From Thalassolituus maritimus (GTDB taxonomy: Bacteria; Pseudomonadota; Gammaproteobacteria; Pseudomonadales; Oceanobacteraceae), in NCBI RefSeq assembly GCF_900156675.1, contig NZ_FTOH01000013.1:1-56233 (forward strand): a stretch of 56,233 nucleotides of DNA, in the 5' to 3' direction. A model generated the notes under the pieces. That model was not told the DNA's origin, did no database searches, and was given only the letters and a program-made list of their open reading frames with translations. A program made the translations under genes and the position numbers. Shown here one piece after another: positions 24,955 through 36,922 of this stretch (the first letter of the stretch is position 1; every line of letters begins with the position of its first letter).

Positions 24955-27755
24955 CAGGATCTCCTTCCAGGCCGTGTTGGTCTGTCTGTTGTCGTCAGCT
25001 TGCCAAGGTTGGCAAGAATCGACAGCGTCGCACCGATTACTGTCAGATAGACACCAAGATCAAATGCCATGGCACTGGCCAACTCGAACTTACCGACTAA
25101 CGGCAGATAGAAATAATCAAACCAGGACGTCAGGAATGGGCGTTCAAATAACCAGCTTCCGACACCTGAAGCGAAGGCAATAAACAGCCCCCAGACAATA
25201 AACCACTGGAACTTAAGATCGCCGCGATCCCGCATCCACACAACACCATTCGCTACGTATTGCTGGATCAGTGCGATCGCAGTAATCAGGCCGGCGATAA
25301 AGCCACCGCCGGGTAGGTTATGTCCACGCAGGAAAATATAGGCAGACACCAGCAGCGCCAGTGGCAGCAGGCTCTGAGAAATCTGCATCAACATCAGCGG
25401 GTGACTGTCTTTTGACCATGGGCGACCATCCATATCAGCGGCAGGAACAAACAGGCGAACCCCCGCCAGCAATTTATAAATGCCAAGGGACGCTATCGCC
25501 AGCACCGTAATTTCACCGAAGGTATCGAAACCGCGAAAATCGACCAGAATCACGTTAACCACATTAGTACCACCACCGCCGGTCTTAGCATTTTCGGTGA
25601 AGAAACTACTGATGCTGTCAAACGGACGCGTCAGCATCGCATAGGTCAGTGTTCCCACTATCGCTCCCGCAGCCGTAGCAATACCCATGTCGCGAACAAT
25701 GCGTCCCGGCGATAAATGATTGAGGCTGACTTTCTGCGGAAGAAAATAAAGCGCTAGCAAGAAAAGGATAATGGTCGCAACCTCGACCGAAAGCTGCGTC
25801 AGTGCGAGGTCAGGGGCTGAGAACCAGGCAAACGCGACAGAAACTACCAAGCCAACAACGGAAATCGTTACCAGTGCCAGAAGGCGTTGATGGCTCAGCA
25901 TCGCCGTCGCCACAGAGGCAACAATCATAAGCAGAGCACCACCTAAGGCAACCATATCCAGTTCAGTTACCTCCAGGCTTCCGCGTGCATGAGGAATGTT
26001 CACCATAGGGACACTCATCGCAGCGATTGCCATTAATAACAGCCAGAGGGCATAGCGCTGGAAGCTGCCGTTATCGAGCCACAATTGAACACTGCGTGCA
26101 CGCTCCACTAGCGTCTGGATCATATGTTCAAACGCCAGTTTAGGATCAACTTCAGTAAATCGGGCCTGAAAATTAAACATGTGTCGGCGCTGGCGATAGA
26201 GAGCGACACCGCCCAGTACAGCCAGAAAGCTCATCAACAGCGGGATATTAAATCCATGCCAGATTGAAATGCTGAACTCAGGCACCCCGGCAGGCATCAG
26301 AGACGCCCCCACAGCGACTAAGAGATCACCGACGATCAGATCCGGCAGAACACCGACCAACAGACACAGAACCACCAGAATCTCGACCGGCACACGCATG
26401 TAACGTGGTGGTTCGTGAGGTGTTTTCTCAAGCCCGATTGGCTCACCATTGAAAAAGACGTCGTGAACGAAGCGAAGAGAGTAAGCAACGGCCAGAGCCC
26501 CACCCACTGTTACCAGCAAAGGAATCAACCATGAAAGAGAACCAAAGGTTTCCTGATGTAGTGATTCTGCAAATAGCATTTCTTTAGAAAGGAAGCCATT
26601 CAACAGCGGTACACCCGCCATTGAAGATGCTGCCACCATAGCGAGGGTCGCCGTATAGGGCATGTAACGGAACAGGCCGTTGAGTTTGCGCATATCACGC
26701 GAACCGGACTCGTGATCGATAATCCCGGCGGCCATAAACAACGACGCCTTAAAAACGGCGTGATTGATCACGTGAAACATGGCGGCGATGGAAGCCAGCT
26801 CTGTATCCAGACCAAGTAACAGAGTGATCAGGCCGAGGTGACTGATGGTCGAATACGCAAGCAGACCTTTCAGGTCGTGCTTAAACAGCGCCGTATACGC
26901 GCCGACCAATAGTGTCGTGAGGCCCACCAGACTGACCAGGGCAAACCACAGATGCGTATCCGACAATACCGGATAGAAACGAGCCATCAGGAAGATACCC
27001 GCCTTCACCATGGTTGCAGAATGCAGGTACGAGGAGACTGGCGTTGGCGCTGCCATTGCCTGTGGCAACCAGGAATGGAAAGGAAATTGGGCTGACTTGG
27101 TAAATGCGCCAAGCAATACCAGTACGACAATCACAGGGTAGAGGCTGTGCTCTGCTATTAAACTGCCACTGGCTAATACTGTACGCAAGTCGTAGCTCCC
27201 TACGACTTCGCCAATAAGAATCAGGCCCGCCAGCAAAGCCAGGCCACCAGCACCGGTAATCGTCATCGCCATACGGGCGCCCTTGCGGGCGTCGGAGCGA
27301 TGCGACCAGTAACTGATCAGCATAAATGAACTGACGCTGGTCAGCTCCCAGAAAAACCAGAGCTGAATCAGGTTTGCGGAGAGTACAACACCAAGCATCG
27401 CTGTCATAAACAGCAACAGACTGGCATAAAAACGCCCTGCATTATCCGCCTCAGACAGATAATAGCGGGCGTAGAGAATTACCAGCAGGCCAATCCCGAG
27501 AATCAACAGGGTGAACATCAAGGCCAACCCGTCAAGCATAAAGCTGATCTGCAGGGATAACGCAGGTACCCAGTCATAAGTAACGACCGGGTTACTGCCT
27601 GACATGACCTCAGGTGCGAGAGAGACAACAATACCTAACGCAATAGCAGGCAGAATGGCTGCACCAAGCGCCATTGTCGATCGAGGGTAGCGCCCGAGTA
27701 ACAGTGAAACCAGGCAGCCCAGTAGGGGCAGAAGAGGAACCCAGATGAGGTTCAT
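24954..27755 (-). CDS. mrpA: Mrp sodium/proton antiporter, fused subunits A and B
   Basis: This 933-residue protein contains the NuoL-like MrpA part (about 1-770; FFWELTSVSSFMLISYWSHR, SATMVKAGIFLMARF, LLAYSTISHLGLI). The MrpB domain is fused at the C terminus (SLLPLALLVSAYIFLRGHNL, then GGGFIAGLITAIALIQQYVA). Fusion of A and B marks the six-gene Pha/group-2 type of operon. The start is ATG 27755 with GGAGA seven bases upstream; an in-frame GTG at 27776 is less likely. It heads a set in which every gene overlaps the next. The complex exports sodium (or potassium) in exchange for protons and suits a saline or alkaline habitat. Confidence 0.95.
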   Translation of the reverse strand: MNLIWVPLLPLLGCLVSLLLGRYPRSTMALGAAILPAIALGIVVSLAPEVMSGSNPVVTYDWVPALSLQISFMLDGLALMFTLLILGIGLLVILYARYYLSEADNAGRFYASLLLFMTAMLGVVLSANLIQLWFFWELTSVSSFMLISYWSHRSDARKGARMAMTITGAGGLALLAGLILIGEVVGSYDLRTVLASGSLIAEHSLYPVIVVLVLLGAFTKSAQFPFHSWLPQAMAAPTPVSSYLHSATMVKAGIFLMARFYPVLSDTHLWFALVSLVGLTTLLVGAYTALFKHDLKGLLAYSTISHLGLITLLLGLDTELASIAAMFHVINHAVFKASLFMAAGIIDHESGSRDMRKLNGLFRYMPYTATLAMVAASSMAGVPLLNGFLSKEMLFAESLHQETFGSLSWLIPLLVTVGGALAVAYSLRFVHDVFFNGEPIGLEKTPHEPPRYMRVPVEILVVLCLLVGVLPDLIVGDLLVAVGASLMPAGVPEFSISIWHGFNIPLLMSFLAVLGGVALYRQRRHMFNFQARFTEVDPKLAFEHMIQTLVERARSVQLWLDNGSFQRYALWLLLMAIAAMSVPMVNIPHARGSLEVTELDMVALGGALLMIVASVATAMLSHQRLLALVTISVVGLVVSVAFAWFSAPDLALTQLSVEVATIILFLLALYFLPQKVSLNHLSPGRIVRDMGIATAAGAIVGTLTYAMLTRPFDSISSFFTENAKTGGGGTNVVNVILVDFRGFDTFGEITVLAIASLGIYKLLAGVRLFVPAADMDGRPWSKDSHPLMLMQISQSLLPLALLVSAYIFLRGHNLPGGGFIAGLITAIALIQQYVANGVVWMRDRGDLKFQWFIVWGLFIAFASGVGSWLFERPFLTSWFDYFYLPLVGKFELASAMAFDLGVYLTVIGATLSILANLGKLTTTDRPTRPGRRS

Positions 27756-27866
27756 ATTCAGAGAGTCTCCACTCACAGTTGTACAATAAGTGTATCAGCT
27801 CCGCACTTTTAAGACAGAAGTGCCATTTGCGAAGTATTGTCAGCTCGAATCACTAACTATAGACGA

Positions 27867-27896
27867 TAAAAAACCCCGACTGACAGGGCTTTTTAT
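27867..27896 (-). terminator. Terminator behind hemE
   Basis: On the minus strand AAAAAGCCCTG..., then an unpaired stretch, then GGGGTTTTTT form an imperfect A/T-flanked hairpin with a six-T run, starting about 10 bases after the hemE stop. It separates hemE from the Mrp operon. Confidence 0.6.
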
Positions 27897-27906
27897 CTCC
27901 GTGGTA

Positions 27907-28971
27907 TCAGCCGTGATACTGAGGACTTAACTCAACAACGGCCTCAACGAACGCCTTCGCATGTTCAGGGTCAACGAACTGATGAATCCCATGCCCAAGG
28001 TTGAATACGTGCCCAGAACCCTGGCCATAGCTATCAAGAATACGCTTCACTTCTGCGCGAATAGTCGCTGGCGATGCATAAAGAACCGATGGATCCATAT
28101 TCCCCTGTAAGGCAACCCGATCCCCCACACGGCCGCGAGCATTGCCAATGTCCGTTGTCCAGTCGAGTCCCAGAGCATCGGCACCTGTATCCGCCATCAA
28201 CTCAAGCCACTGTCCACCACCTTTAGTAAAGAGGATCACAGGGATTTTCTTCCCTTCATGCTCACGGATAAGCCCCTGAACAATCTGCTTCATATATTTG
28301 AGGGAGAACTCGCGGTAAGCAACGTCACTCAGGCTGCCACCCCAGGTATCAAAAATCTGAACTGCCTGAGCACCCGCTTTGATCTGCCCATTCAGGTAAT
28401 CTATCACCGACAGCGCCAGCTTATTCAGCAGCTCGTGCATAATCTCTGGCGTGTCATACATCATGGCTTTAACGTGACGGAAGTCTTTTGATGATCCCCC
28501 CTCTACCATGTAGGTCGCCAGCGTCCATGGACTACCCGAGAAGCCAATCAGGGGCACACGGCCATTCAGCTCGCTGCGAATGGTCGAGACCGCTTTCAGT
28601 ACGTAATCCAGATCCGCTTCGGTATTGGCAACAGGAAGGTCTGCCACATCCTGCTCGGTACGAACGACCTTTTTAAAGCGTGGCCCTTCGCCGGTTTCGA
28701 AATACAGTCCCAGCCCCATAGCATCAGGAATGGTCAGGATATCTGAGAACAGGATCGCGGCATCCAGCGGAAAGCGCTCCAGCGGCTGAATTGTCACCTC
28801 ACACGCCAACTCAGCGTTCTTGCACAGAGACATAAAGTCGCCGGCCTGAGCACGAGTCGCCTTGTATTCTGGCAAGTAGCGCCCTGCCTGCCGCATCATC
28901 CAGATAGGAGTGCGATCGACAGGCTCACGCAATAAGGCACGCAGGAAACGATCATTCTTCAGCTCAGACAT
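27907..28971 (-). CDS. hemE: Uroporphyrinogen decarboxylase
   Basis: HemE removes four carboxyl groups from uroporphyrinogen III to make coproporphyrinogen III in heme synthesis. The 354-residue protein has the family signatures [15 protein letters not shown] near the N terminus, the active-site Asp in [34 protein letters not shown], and [12 protein letters not shown] near the end. ATG 28971 gives the usual N terminus ([15 protein letters not shown]). In Pseudomonas-type genomes hemE follows gltBD directly; here a lipoprotein gene lies between. Confidence 0.97.
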   Translation of the reverse strand: MSELKNDRFLRALLREPVDRTPIWMMRQAGRYLPEYKATRAQAGDFMSLCKNAELACEVTIQPLERFPLDAAILFSDILTIPDAMGLGLYFETGEGPRFKKVVRTEQDVADLPVANTEADLDYVLKAVSTIRSELNGRVPLIGFSGSPWTLATYMVEGGSSKDFRHVKAMMYDTPEIMHELLNKLALSVIDYLNGQIKAGAQAVQIFDTWGGSLSDVAYREFSLKYMKQIVQGLIREHEGKKIPVILFTKGGGQWLELMADTGADALGLDWTTDIGNARGRVGDRVALQGNMDPSVLYASPATIRAEVKRILDSYGQGSGHVFNLGHGIHQFVDPEHAKAFVEAVVELSPQYHG

Positions 28972-29017
28972 AAAACTTCCGCAGGTAATCAAAATTTCGG
29001 TGAGGGATAATAACAAA

Positions 29018-29040
29018 AAACCCGGCACGAGGCCGGGTTT
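29018..29040 (-). terminator. Terminator behind the vWA lipoprotein gene
   Basis: AAACCCGGC (29018-29026) and GCCGGGTTT (29032-29040) form a 9-bp stem with a 5-nt loop. On the minus strand it is followed by a T run. It begins 16 bases after the stop at 29056 and separates the gene from hemE. Confidence 0.85.
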
Positions 29041-29055
29041 GTGACAGGAGCAGAA

Positions 29056-30675
29056 TTATTGAACGACAGTTAATGAGGCTGTTGTTGTTCCAGAGCTGAG
29101 TGAATCGTTGGTCAACACGACAGCCTGACCAATATCTCCTGACGAAATTGTAATTGAGCCATCGGCATTGGCTGAGCGCGGGTTCCCTCCGACAGTCCAG
29201 CTGTAGTCTGCTGATTCGTAAGTCGCTACAGTCCAGCGAGTCGCGGGGTAGAGTGTACTGACATTCTCAAGGCTTACGTTACCCTCAGGCAGATAGCTAT
29301 TTTTAGGCCCCGTAATTTCGACAACAGGCTGCGCTTGTCCATATCCTCCAAAGCCCGTCAGGTCCAACTCGGTCGTTAGAGCATAAGTGTAACCTTCCTC
29401 AGCAACTGACGAGAACAACAGGTCATGGGTACCATCCCGCTCAAATAGGTTATATCTGACAAGGTACTGATTGTCTGGCTTGATGCGGTTATTCAAGCTG
29501 CTGATCTGAGCATTAATAACATCCGCAGCAAAGTTGAACTCAGCTTTTGAATTGGTAGCGAACGTGCTTGAGGCCATTTCTGCAATAGAAGAATCGGGCT
29601 CTTCACCACTTCCGGTTACGGCAACATACCAGAGGGGCATACCTGAGGCTTCGACACTGGACTGCTCCTGCGCAGCCTCCTCTTCCTCGCCGTTGGACGT
29701 ATTAACAATATCAGTACCTTCCGCTTCAACGAACTGTAAGAGAGACTGCCAGTTCAACGCTGCTTCCGCATCAGCTTTCTGAAAAGTCTCCTGAACTGTA
29801 TTTTCTCCTGACGAGACGAGTACGATATTCGACACCGCTATGCCGGTCAGCTGCGTTGCATCGCCGCCGATATAAGTTCCATTGAAGACATAGCCATCAC
29901 GGAGATCCGGAATCCCATCGCTAGAGAGATCGACCGCCGTAGCCTCTGAACTGCCAGATCCAGAGTAACTGCCAACAGCTTTCACAATTGCTTCGTAGGT
30001 TGCCGATCCACTACCACGATCTTCCCACGCATCTCCTGCAAGTAAAGCATCCAGCGCGGAATTCAAGTCAGCCGCGTTCGATGTGAACCCCGGTAACAGA
30101 CCTTCAACACCGCTTCCCCCATTTGCATAGGCAATGATGTAAAAGAGTTGGTTACTGATAGTCTCATCAGAGCTCGCCTGAGCAGACGCTATGAAATCCT
30201 TAACTTCATCGATCAACGCAGTTTGGTTAACACCTACTGCTGCAGTAGTACTCCCACTCGTATCGATAATAATGGTGGTAAATAGAGCTACCGGTAGCCC
30301 TATTATTTTCTGCATCATCAGCCCCTGTTCTTCAACAGACACGGGCTCTTCATTGATGGTAACCGAATAGTCGGCAATATCTGGCGCTTCAAGCGGTTCC
30401 AGGGAAACAGAATTAACCGGAGCGATAACATATCCACGGATAACTGGATTGAACCAGATACTATCGAATGCAGCTTCGTCAACGTAGCCATCCCCCTCGA
30501 CGAAGAACTGAAGCGGGTAAAATGATGATGTATTCCCCTCAACGGCTGTCGTTGGCGTATCACCGCCGTCATCGTCATCACTTCCAGAAGAGCTCTGTGC
30601 TACCGGGTCCCCACTGCCACACGCAGCCAGCACCCCAGCCATTAACGCAGTTAGATAAAAACGATACATACTCAT
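29056..30675 (-). CDS. Lipoprotein with von Willebrand factor A domain
   Basis: I know no named homologue of this 539-residue protein. It has a lipoprotein signal ending in the lipobox LAAC (Cys19), then a Ser/Asp-rich linker. A von Willebrand A domain with MIDAS motif DTSGS (138-142) follows, with SSDETI, a Thr region and long Ser/Gly-rich loops. The C-terminal part has an Ig-like stretch (PVVEITGPKNSYLPEGNVSL, YSWTVGG) as in PKD/Ig folds. Asp19 and the following residues after the lipobox are Gly-Ser-Gly-Asp, so outer-membrane sorting is likely. ATG 30675 has GGAG upstream. It has its own terminator and lies as a single gene between gltD and hemE, where relatives have none. Confidence 0.82.
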   Translation of the reverse strand: MSMYRFYLTALMAGVLAACGSGDPVAQSSSGSDDDDGGDTPTTAVEGNTSSFYPLQFFVEGDGYVDEAAFDSIWFNPVIRGYVIAPVNSVSLEPLEAPDIADYSVTINEEPVSVEEQGLMMQKIIGLPVALFTTIIIDTSGSTTAAVGVNQTALIDEVKDFIASAQASSDETISNQLFYIIAYANGGSGVEGLLPGFTSNAADLNSALDALLAGDAWEDRGSGSATYEAIVKAVGSYSGSGSSEATAVDLSSDGIPDLRDGYVFNGTYIGGDATQLTGIAVSNIVLVSSGENTVQETFQKADAEAALNWQSLLQFVEAEGTDIVNTSNGEEEEAAQEQSSVEASGMPLWYVAVTGSGEEPDSSIAEMASSTFATNSKAEFNFAADVINAQISSLNNRIKPDNQYLVRYNLFERDGTHDLLFSSVAEEGYTYALTTELDLTGFGGYGQAQPVVEITGPKNSYLPEGNVSLENVSTLYPATRWTVATYESADYSWTVGGNPRSANADGSITISSGDIGQAVVLTNDSLSSGTTTASLTVVQ

Positions 30676-30760
30676 GGTGCAGCTCCGTCTGTATTCAGAA
30701 AGGGATATCAAATCACAAGCCAGCATACCTTGCTTGCCAACCCAGCTCTAGCGCAAAAAA

Positions 30761-30788
30761 AGAAAACGCGACCGAAGTCGCGTTTTCT
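30761..30788 (-). terminator. Terminator behind gltD
   Basis: AGAAAACGCGAC (30761-30772) and GTCGCGTTTTCT (30777-30788) form a perfect 12-bp stem with a CGAA loop, or TTCG on the minus strand, an extra-stable tetraloop. It is followed on the minus strand by seven T. It closes the gltB-gltD operon. Confidence 0.92.
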
Positions 30789-30846
30789 GGCGCAGTCGGT
30801 CACGTCCGACGGCTATGTCATGCAGATATCGAATCAGATGTTCAGA

Positions 30847-32295
<1,449 letters not shown>

Positions 32296-35200
32296 TTACT
32301 CAGGACGAGCACGGGTACTGTTCAGCAGTTGTTGTAAGTCAGCCGCTTTCGGCTTAACCAGCCAGAATTTACCGATGAAGCCATCGAAGTCATTCAGAAT
32401 CTGCTGACCCCATTCGCTTCCGGTTTCTTCCACGAATTCACGAATAACACTACGCAGGTGGTTGCGGTGTGCTTCGGTCTCTTCATTGCTGATACGATGG
32501 ATATCCACCAGCTCGTGGTTGTACTTATCAACAAAGGTGTTGTCACGGTCGAGTACATAAGCGAAACCGCCTGTCATACCCGCGCCGAAGTTATAACCAG
32601 TTTCGCCCAGTACGCAGATCATACCGCCGGTCATGTATTCACAGCAGTGGTCACCTGCACCTTCAACTACAGCGTGAACACCGGAGTTACGCACACCGAA
32701 ACGCTCACCTGCACGGCCAGCCGCCAGCAGCTTACCGCCGGTCGCACCGTACAGACAGGTGTTACCTACGATCGAGGTTTCATTGGTTGCGAAGCCTGAG
32801 CCTTTAGGTGGGAAGATCACCAGCTTACCGCCAGTCATGCCCTTACCGACATAGTCGTTAGCATCACCTTCCAGCACCATTTCCAGACCGCCAGCGTTCC
32901 AGACACCGAACGACTGGCCGGCAATACCGGTCAGGTTCAGGCGGATCGGCGCGTCAGCCATGCCCTGGTTACCGTGGCGTTTGGCGATCTCACCGGACAG
33001 GCGAGCACCGACAGAACGGTCACAGTTGGTGATGTGGAAGCTGAATTCACCGCCAGCTTTGTTCTCAATCGCAGACAGGGTCTCTTCAACCATACGCTCA
33101 GCCAACAGACCTTCGTCATAAGGCTTGTTGCGCTCAACTTTCACTGTGTGCGGCTTGTCGACAGGAATCAGATCACTCCCGAACAGGGGTGACAGATCCA
33201 GATGACGCTGCTTCTCGGTCTTGCCTTCAAGAACTTCCAGCAGGTCCGTACGGCCCACCAGCTCTTCCATCGTGCGAACACCGACTTTCGCCATCCAGCC
33301 ACGAACCTCTTCAGCCACGAAGCGGAAGTAGTTCACGACCATGTCTTTGGTACCGATGTAGTGCTTCTCACGCAGATCATCGTTCTGCGTCGCAACACCG
33401 GTCGCACAGTTGTTCAGGTGACAGATACGCAGGTATTTACAACCCACGGCAACCATTGGCAGCGTACCGAAGCCAAAAGATTCAGCACCCAGAATCGCCG
33501 CTTTCACCACGTCGAGACCCGACTTCAGACCACCGTCGGTCTGAACGCGTACGTTGCCACGCAGGTCATTGCCACGCAGCGCCTGATGCGCTTCAGACAG
33601 ACCCAGCTCCCATGGAGAACCAGCGTACTTGATGGACGTCAGCGGAGACGCTGCGGTACCACCGTCGTAACCAGAGATGGTGATCAGGTCAGCGTAGGCC
33701 TTAGCCACACCCGCTGCGATCGTGCCAACACCTGGTTCTGATACCAGTTTTACCGATACCAGTGCGGTTGGGTTCACCTGCTTCAGGTCGTAGATCAGCT
33801 GCGCCAGATCTTCGATCGAATAAATATCGTGGTGCGGTGGTGGAGAAATCAGAGTCACGCCTGGTACTGAGTAACGCAGAGTCGCGATCAGCTGGTTAAC
33901 TTTACCACCCGGCAGCTGGCCACCTTCGCCCGGCTTCGCGCCCTGAGCTACCTTAATCTGCAGCACTTCTGCGCTGGACAGGTAGTGTGGGGTCACACCG
34001 AAACGACCGGAAGCAATCTGCTTAATTTTAGAGTTACGCGTAGTACCGTAACGCAGAGGGTCTTCGCCGCCTTCACCCGAGTTAGAACGACCACCCAGTT
34101 CATTCATCGCCATCGCCAGAGCTTCATGCGCTTCTGGTGACAGAGCACCCAGAGACATAGCCGCAGTATCGAAGCGAGGGAAGATCTTCTCAGCTGGCTC
34201 CACTTCAGAGATATCAATCGACTGGATATCTTTACGGAAGGTCAGCATGTCACGGATGGTAGCCACCGGACGCTTGTTCACCAGCTCAGCAAAACGATCA
34301 TAGGCCGCTTGCGAGTTAGTCTGAACTGCTTCCTGAATGTTCTTCACTACGTCTGGGTTATAGGCGTGATATTCGCCACCGTGAACGTACTTCAGTAGGC
34401 CACCCTGTTCGATCTGCTTACGTGGCTTCCAGGCAACGTTGTTGATGACCATCAGGTCTTCTTCAAAGTCAGTGAAGCTCGCGCCTTCGATACGGCTGGT
34501 CACGCCACAGAAGCACAGATCAACGATTTCTTTACTCAGACCAATGGCTTCAAACAGCTGAGAACCACGGTATGAGGTGATGGTGGAGATACCCATCTTA
34601 GACATGACTTTCAGCAGGCCCTTGCGGATCGCCTTGCGATAGTTCGCCTGAGATTTCAGTGGATCGCCCAGTACTTCACCGCTGCGGTGCAGATCAGTAA
34701 GAATATCGTACGCCAGCCATGGGTAAACAGCGGTCGCACCAAAGCCCAGCAGCACAGCAAAGTGATGCGGGTCACGGGCAGAACCGGTTTCAACCACGAT
34801 ATTACCGTTGGTACGCAGGCCTTTCTGGCTCAGGCGGTGGTGTACCGCACCGGTTGCCATTGGCGCTGGGATAAGCGACTGGCCTTCAGCGACTTCACGG
34901 TCGCTCAGAATCAGGATCACATCACCGTTGCGGATCGCCGCTTCAGCTTTGTCTGCCAGCGCAACAATCGCGTCTTTCAAAGACAGCGCTGAGTCGTAAG
35001 CCATCGACAGAGTCACGTGACGGAATTCATCACGGCCGGTGTCTTTCAGACCAACAAACTTCAGTGGTGACAGTACTGGTGACGTCAGGATTACGCGGTT
35101 AGCGTGGTCTGGCGTCTCTTCGAATACGTTTTTCTCTGCGCCGATACAGGTTTCCAGCGACATCACGATAGACTCACGCAGTGGGTCAATCGGTGGGTTA

Positions 35201-36747
35201 GTTACCTGAGCAAACATCTGACGGAAGTAGTCAGCCACATGACGAACACGCTGAGACAGCACCGCCATTGGAGTATCGTCACCCATAGAGCCGGTAGCTT
35301 CCTGACCGTCTTCGGCCATAGGACGCAGAACCTGGTCGCGCTCTTCACGCGTTACAAGGTGCAGTTTCTGGTGGGTATTCAGTGCGTCGCCTGACAGCGC
35401 TTCCTGACCGTCGACTTTCTCTAGGTGCAGGCGGCTTTCGATACGCAGCGCATTTTCTTTCAGCCACTGTTTGTATGGCTGAGAGGTTTTCATCATGGTA
35501 TCGATATCGTCGGTACGCAGCAGCTTACCTTCTTTGGTATCGATCGCCAGAATGTCACCTGGGCCTACGCGGCCTTTCGCTACAACATCTTCAGGCTTGT
35601 AGTTGTATACGCCCACTTCTGACGCAACAGTAATAAAGTTATCTTTGGTGATTACCCAACGGGATGGACGCAGACCATTACGGTCCAGACCACATACCGC
35701 GTAGCGGCCGTCAGTAATTACCAGACCTGCAGGACCGTCCCACGGCTCCATGTGCATGGAGTTGTACTCGTAGAAAGCACGCAGATCAGGATCCATAGTT
35801 TCAACATTCTGCCAGGCTGGCGGAATCATCATACGGATCGCACGGAATACATTCATACCGCCAGTGGCGAGCAGTTCCAGCATGTTATCCATGGAGGAAG
35901 AGTCAGAACCGGTGGTATTCACGACTGGAGAAATGTCTTCGAGGTTTGGCAGTAGCTCACTGGCGAACTTGCTCGCACGGGCGTTCGCCCAGTTGCGGTT
36001 ACCACGAATGGTGTTGATCTCACCGTTGTGCGCCAGCATGCGGAATGGCTGAGCCAGAGGCCAGCGCGGCATGGTATTGGTCGAGAAGCGCTGATGGAAA
36101 ACACAGATAGCGGTTTCCAGACGCTCGTCGCCGAGGTCCAGATAGAAGTTCGGCAGATCGACCGGCATCATCAGACCTTTGTACGACAGTACGCGGTCGG
36201 AGAAGCTGGCAATATAGAAATCAGGGTACTGCTCCAGCGCTTTTTCAGCAAAGCGACGGGCATAAAACAGTTTTACCGACAGGTCGGTATCGTCCAGCGT
36301 TTCGGCTGGCGCAATGAAGATCTGCTCAAAGCGTGGCAGGCAGTCAATGGCCATCGGACCGAGGCAGTCATTGCTGGTTGGCACTGTGCGCCAGCCCAGA
36401 ACCTTAAGGCCCTGGCCTGAAACAGCCGCTTCAACAGCCGCCTTCTGTTCCTCGTAAACAGCATCGTCCAGATCCATAAACAGCATGCCCACAGCATACT
36501 GCTCAGGCAACTCAATGCCTTGTTCCTGAGCGACGGCACGCAGGAATGAGTCTGGTTTCTGAATCAGCAGACCGCAGCCATCGCCGGTTTTACCGTCCGC
36601 AGCGATACCGCCACGGTGTGTCATGCAGGTCAGGGACTCAATAGATGTCTGCAGCAGTTTGTGGCTTGGCTCACCTTCAAGATGGGCAAGCAGACCGAAG
36701 CCGCAGTTATCCTTAAATTCGCCTGGAGTATACAGACCAGTTCTCAT
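32296..36747 (-). CDS. gltB: Glutamate synthase (NADPH) large subunit
   Basis: GltB makes two glutamates from glutamine and 2-oxoglutarate. The 1483-residue protein starts with a short propeptide (14 residues) before the catalytic Cys15 ([10 protein letters not shown]), the N-terminal nucleophile after processing. The glutaminase domain, central linker, FMN-binding synthase domain ([31 protein letters not shown]), 3Fe-4S cysteines ([15 protein letters not shown]) and C-terminal beta-helix (GXXG repeats) follow in order. ATG 36747 is chosen over 36783. It lies downstream of damX and upstream of gltD, as in Pseudomonas. Confidence 0.98.
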   Translation of the reverse strand: MRTGLYTPGEFKDNCGFGLLAHLEGEPSHKLLQTSIESLTCMTHRGGIAADGKTGDGCGLLIQKPDSFLRAVAQEQGIELPEQYAVGMLFMDLDDAVYEEQKAAVEAAVSGQGLKVLGWRTVPTSNDCLGPMAIDCLPRFEQIFIAPAETLDDTDLSVKLFYARRFAEKALEQYPDFYIASFSDRVLSYKGLMMPVDLPNFYLDLGDERLETAICVFHQRFSTNTMPRWPLAQPFRMLAHNGEINTIRGNRNWANARASKFASELLPNLEDISPVVNTTGSDSSSMDNMLELLATGGMNVFRAIRMMIPPAWQNVETMDPDLRAFYEYNSMHMEPWDGPAGLVITDGRYAVCGLDRNGLRPSRWVITKDNFITVASEVGVYNYKPEDVVAKGRVGPGDILAIDTKEGKLLRTDDIDTMMKTSQPYKQWLKENALRIESRLHLEKVDGQEALSGDALNTHQKLHLVTREERDQVLRPMAEDGQEATGSMGDDTPMAVLSQRVRHVADYFRQMFAQVTNPPIDPLRESIVMSLETCIGAEKNVFEETPDHANRVILTSPVLSPLKFVGLKDTGRDEFRHVTLSMAYDSALSLKDAIVALADKAEAAIRNGDVILILSDREVAEGQSLIPAPMATGAVHHRLSQKGLRTNGNIVVETGSARDPHHFAVLLGFGATAVYPWLAYDILTDLHRSGEVLGDPLKSQANYRKAIRKGLLKVMSKMGISTITSYRGSQLFEAIGLSKEIVDLCFCGVTSRIEGASFTDFEEDLMVINNVAWKPRKQIEQGGLLKYVHGGEYHAYNPDVVKNIQEAVQTNSQAAYDRFAELVNKRPVATIRDMLTFRKDIQSIDISEVEPAEKIFPRFDTAAMSLGALSPEAHEALAMAMNELGGRSNSGEGGEDPLRYGTTRNSKIKQIASGRFGVTPHYLSSAEVLQIKVAQGAKPGEGGQLPGGKVNQLIATLRYSVPGVTLISPPPHHDIYSIEDLAQLIYDLKQVNPTALVSVKLVSEPGVGTIAAGVAKAYADLITISGYDGGTAASPLTSIKYAGSPWELGLSEAHQALRGNDLRGNVRVQTDGGLKSGLDVVKAAILGAESFGFGTLPMVAVGCKYLRICHLNNCATGVATQNDDLREKHYIGTKDMVVNYFRFVAEEVRGWMAKVGVRTMEELVGRTDLLEVLEGKTEKQRHLDLSPLFGSDLIPVDKPHTVKVERNKPYDEGLLAERMVEETLSAIENKAGGEFSFHITNCDRSVGARLSGEIAKRHGNQGMADAPIRLNLTGIAGQSFGVWNAGGLEMVLEGDANDYVGKGMTGGKLVIFPPKGSGFATNETSIVGNTCLYGATGGKLLAAGRAGERFGVRNSGVHAVVEGAGDHCCEYMTGGMICVLGETGYNFGAGMTGGFAYVLDRDNTFVDKYNHELVDIHRISNEETEAHRNHLRSVIREFVEETGSEWGQQILNDFDGFIGKFWLVKPKAADLQQLLNSTRARPE

Positions 36748-36885
36748 AGAACAGCTCTCACCAATAAATCGTTTAAATATCAAGGGCTTACAATCGAAAA
36801 GCGATCAAGAAATAAGCAGCCTTGAGACAAAAGGACGCTCATTCTACACATCTGAGGCGGTTGCCACAAATGAACAGAGGAAAGG

Positions 36886-36905
36886 CCCGGATTGACACAC
36901 CCGGG
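36886..36905 (-). terminator. Weak terminator behind damX
   Basis: CCCGG (36886-36890) and CCGGG (36901-36905) form a short GC stem; on the minus strand it is followed by CCTTTCC. It lies 18 bases past the damX stop in the 175-nt gap before gltB. The rest of the gap is A/T-rich leader with no gene. Confidence 0.3.
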
Positions 36906-36922
36906 ATAAACAGGCTCAGGAC

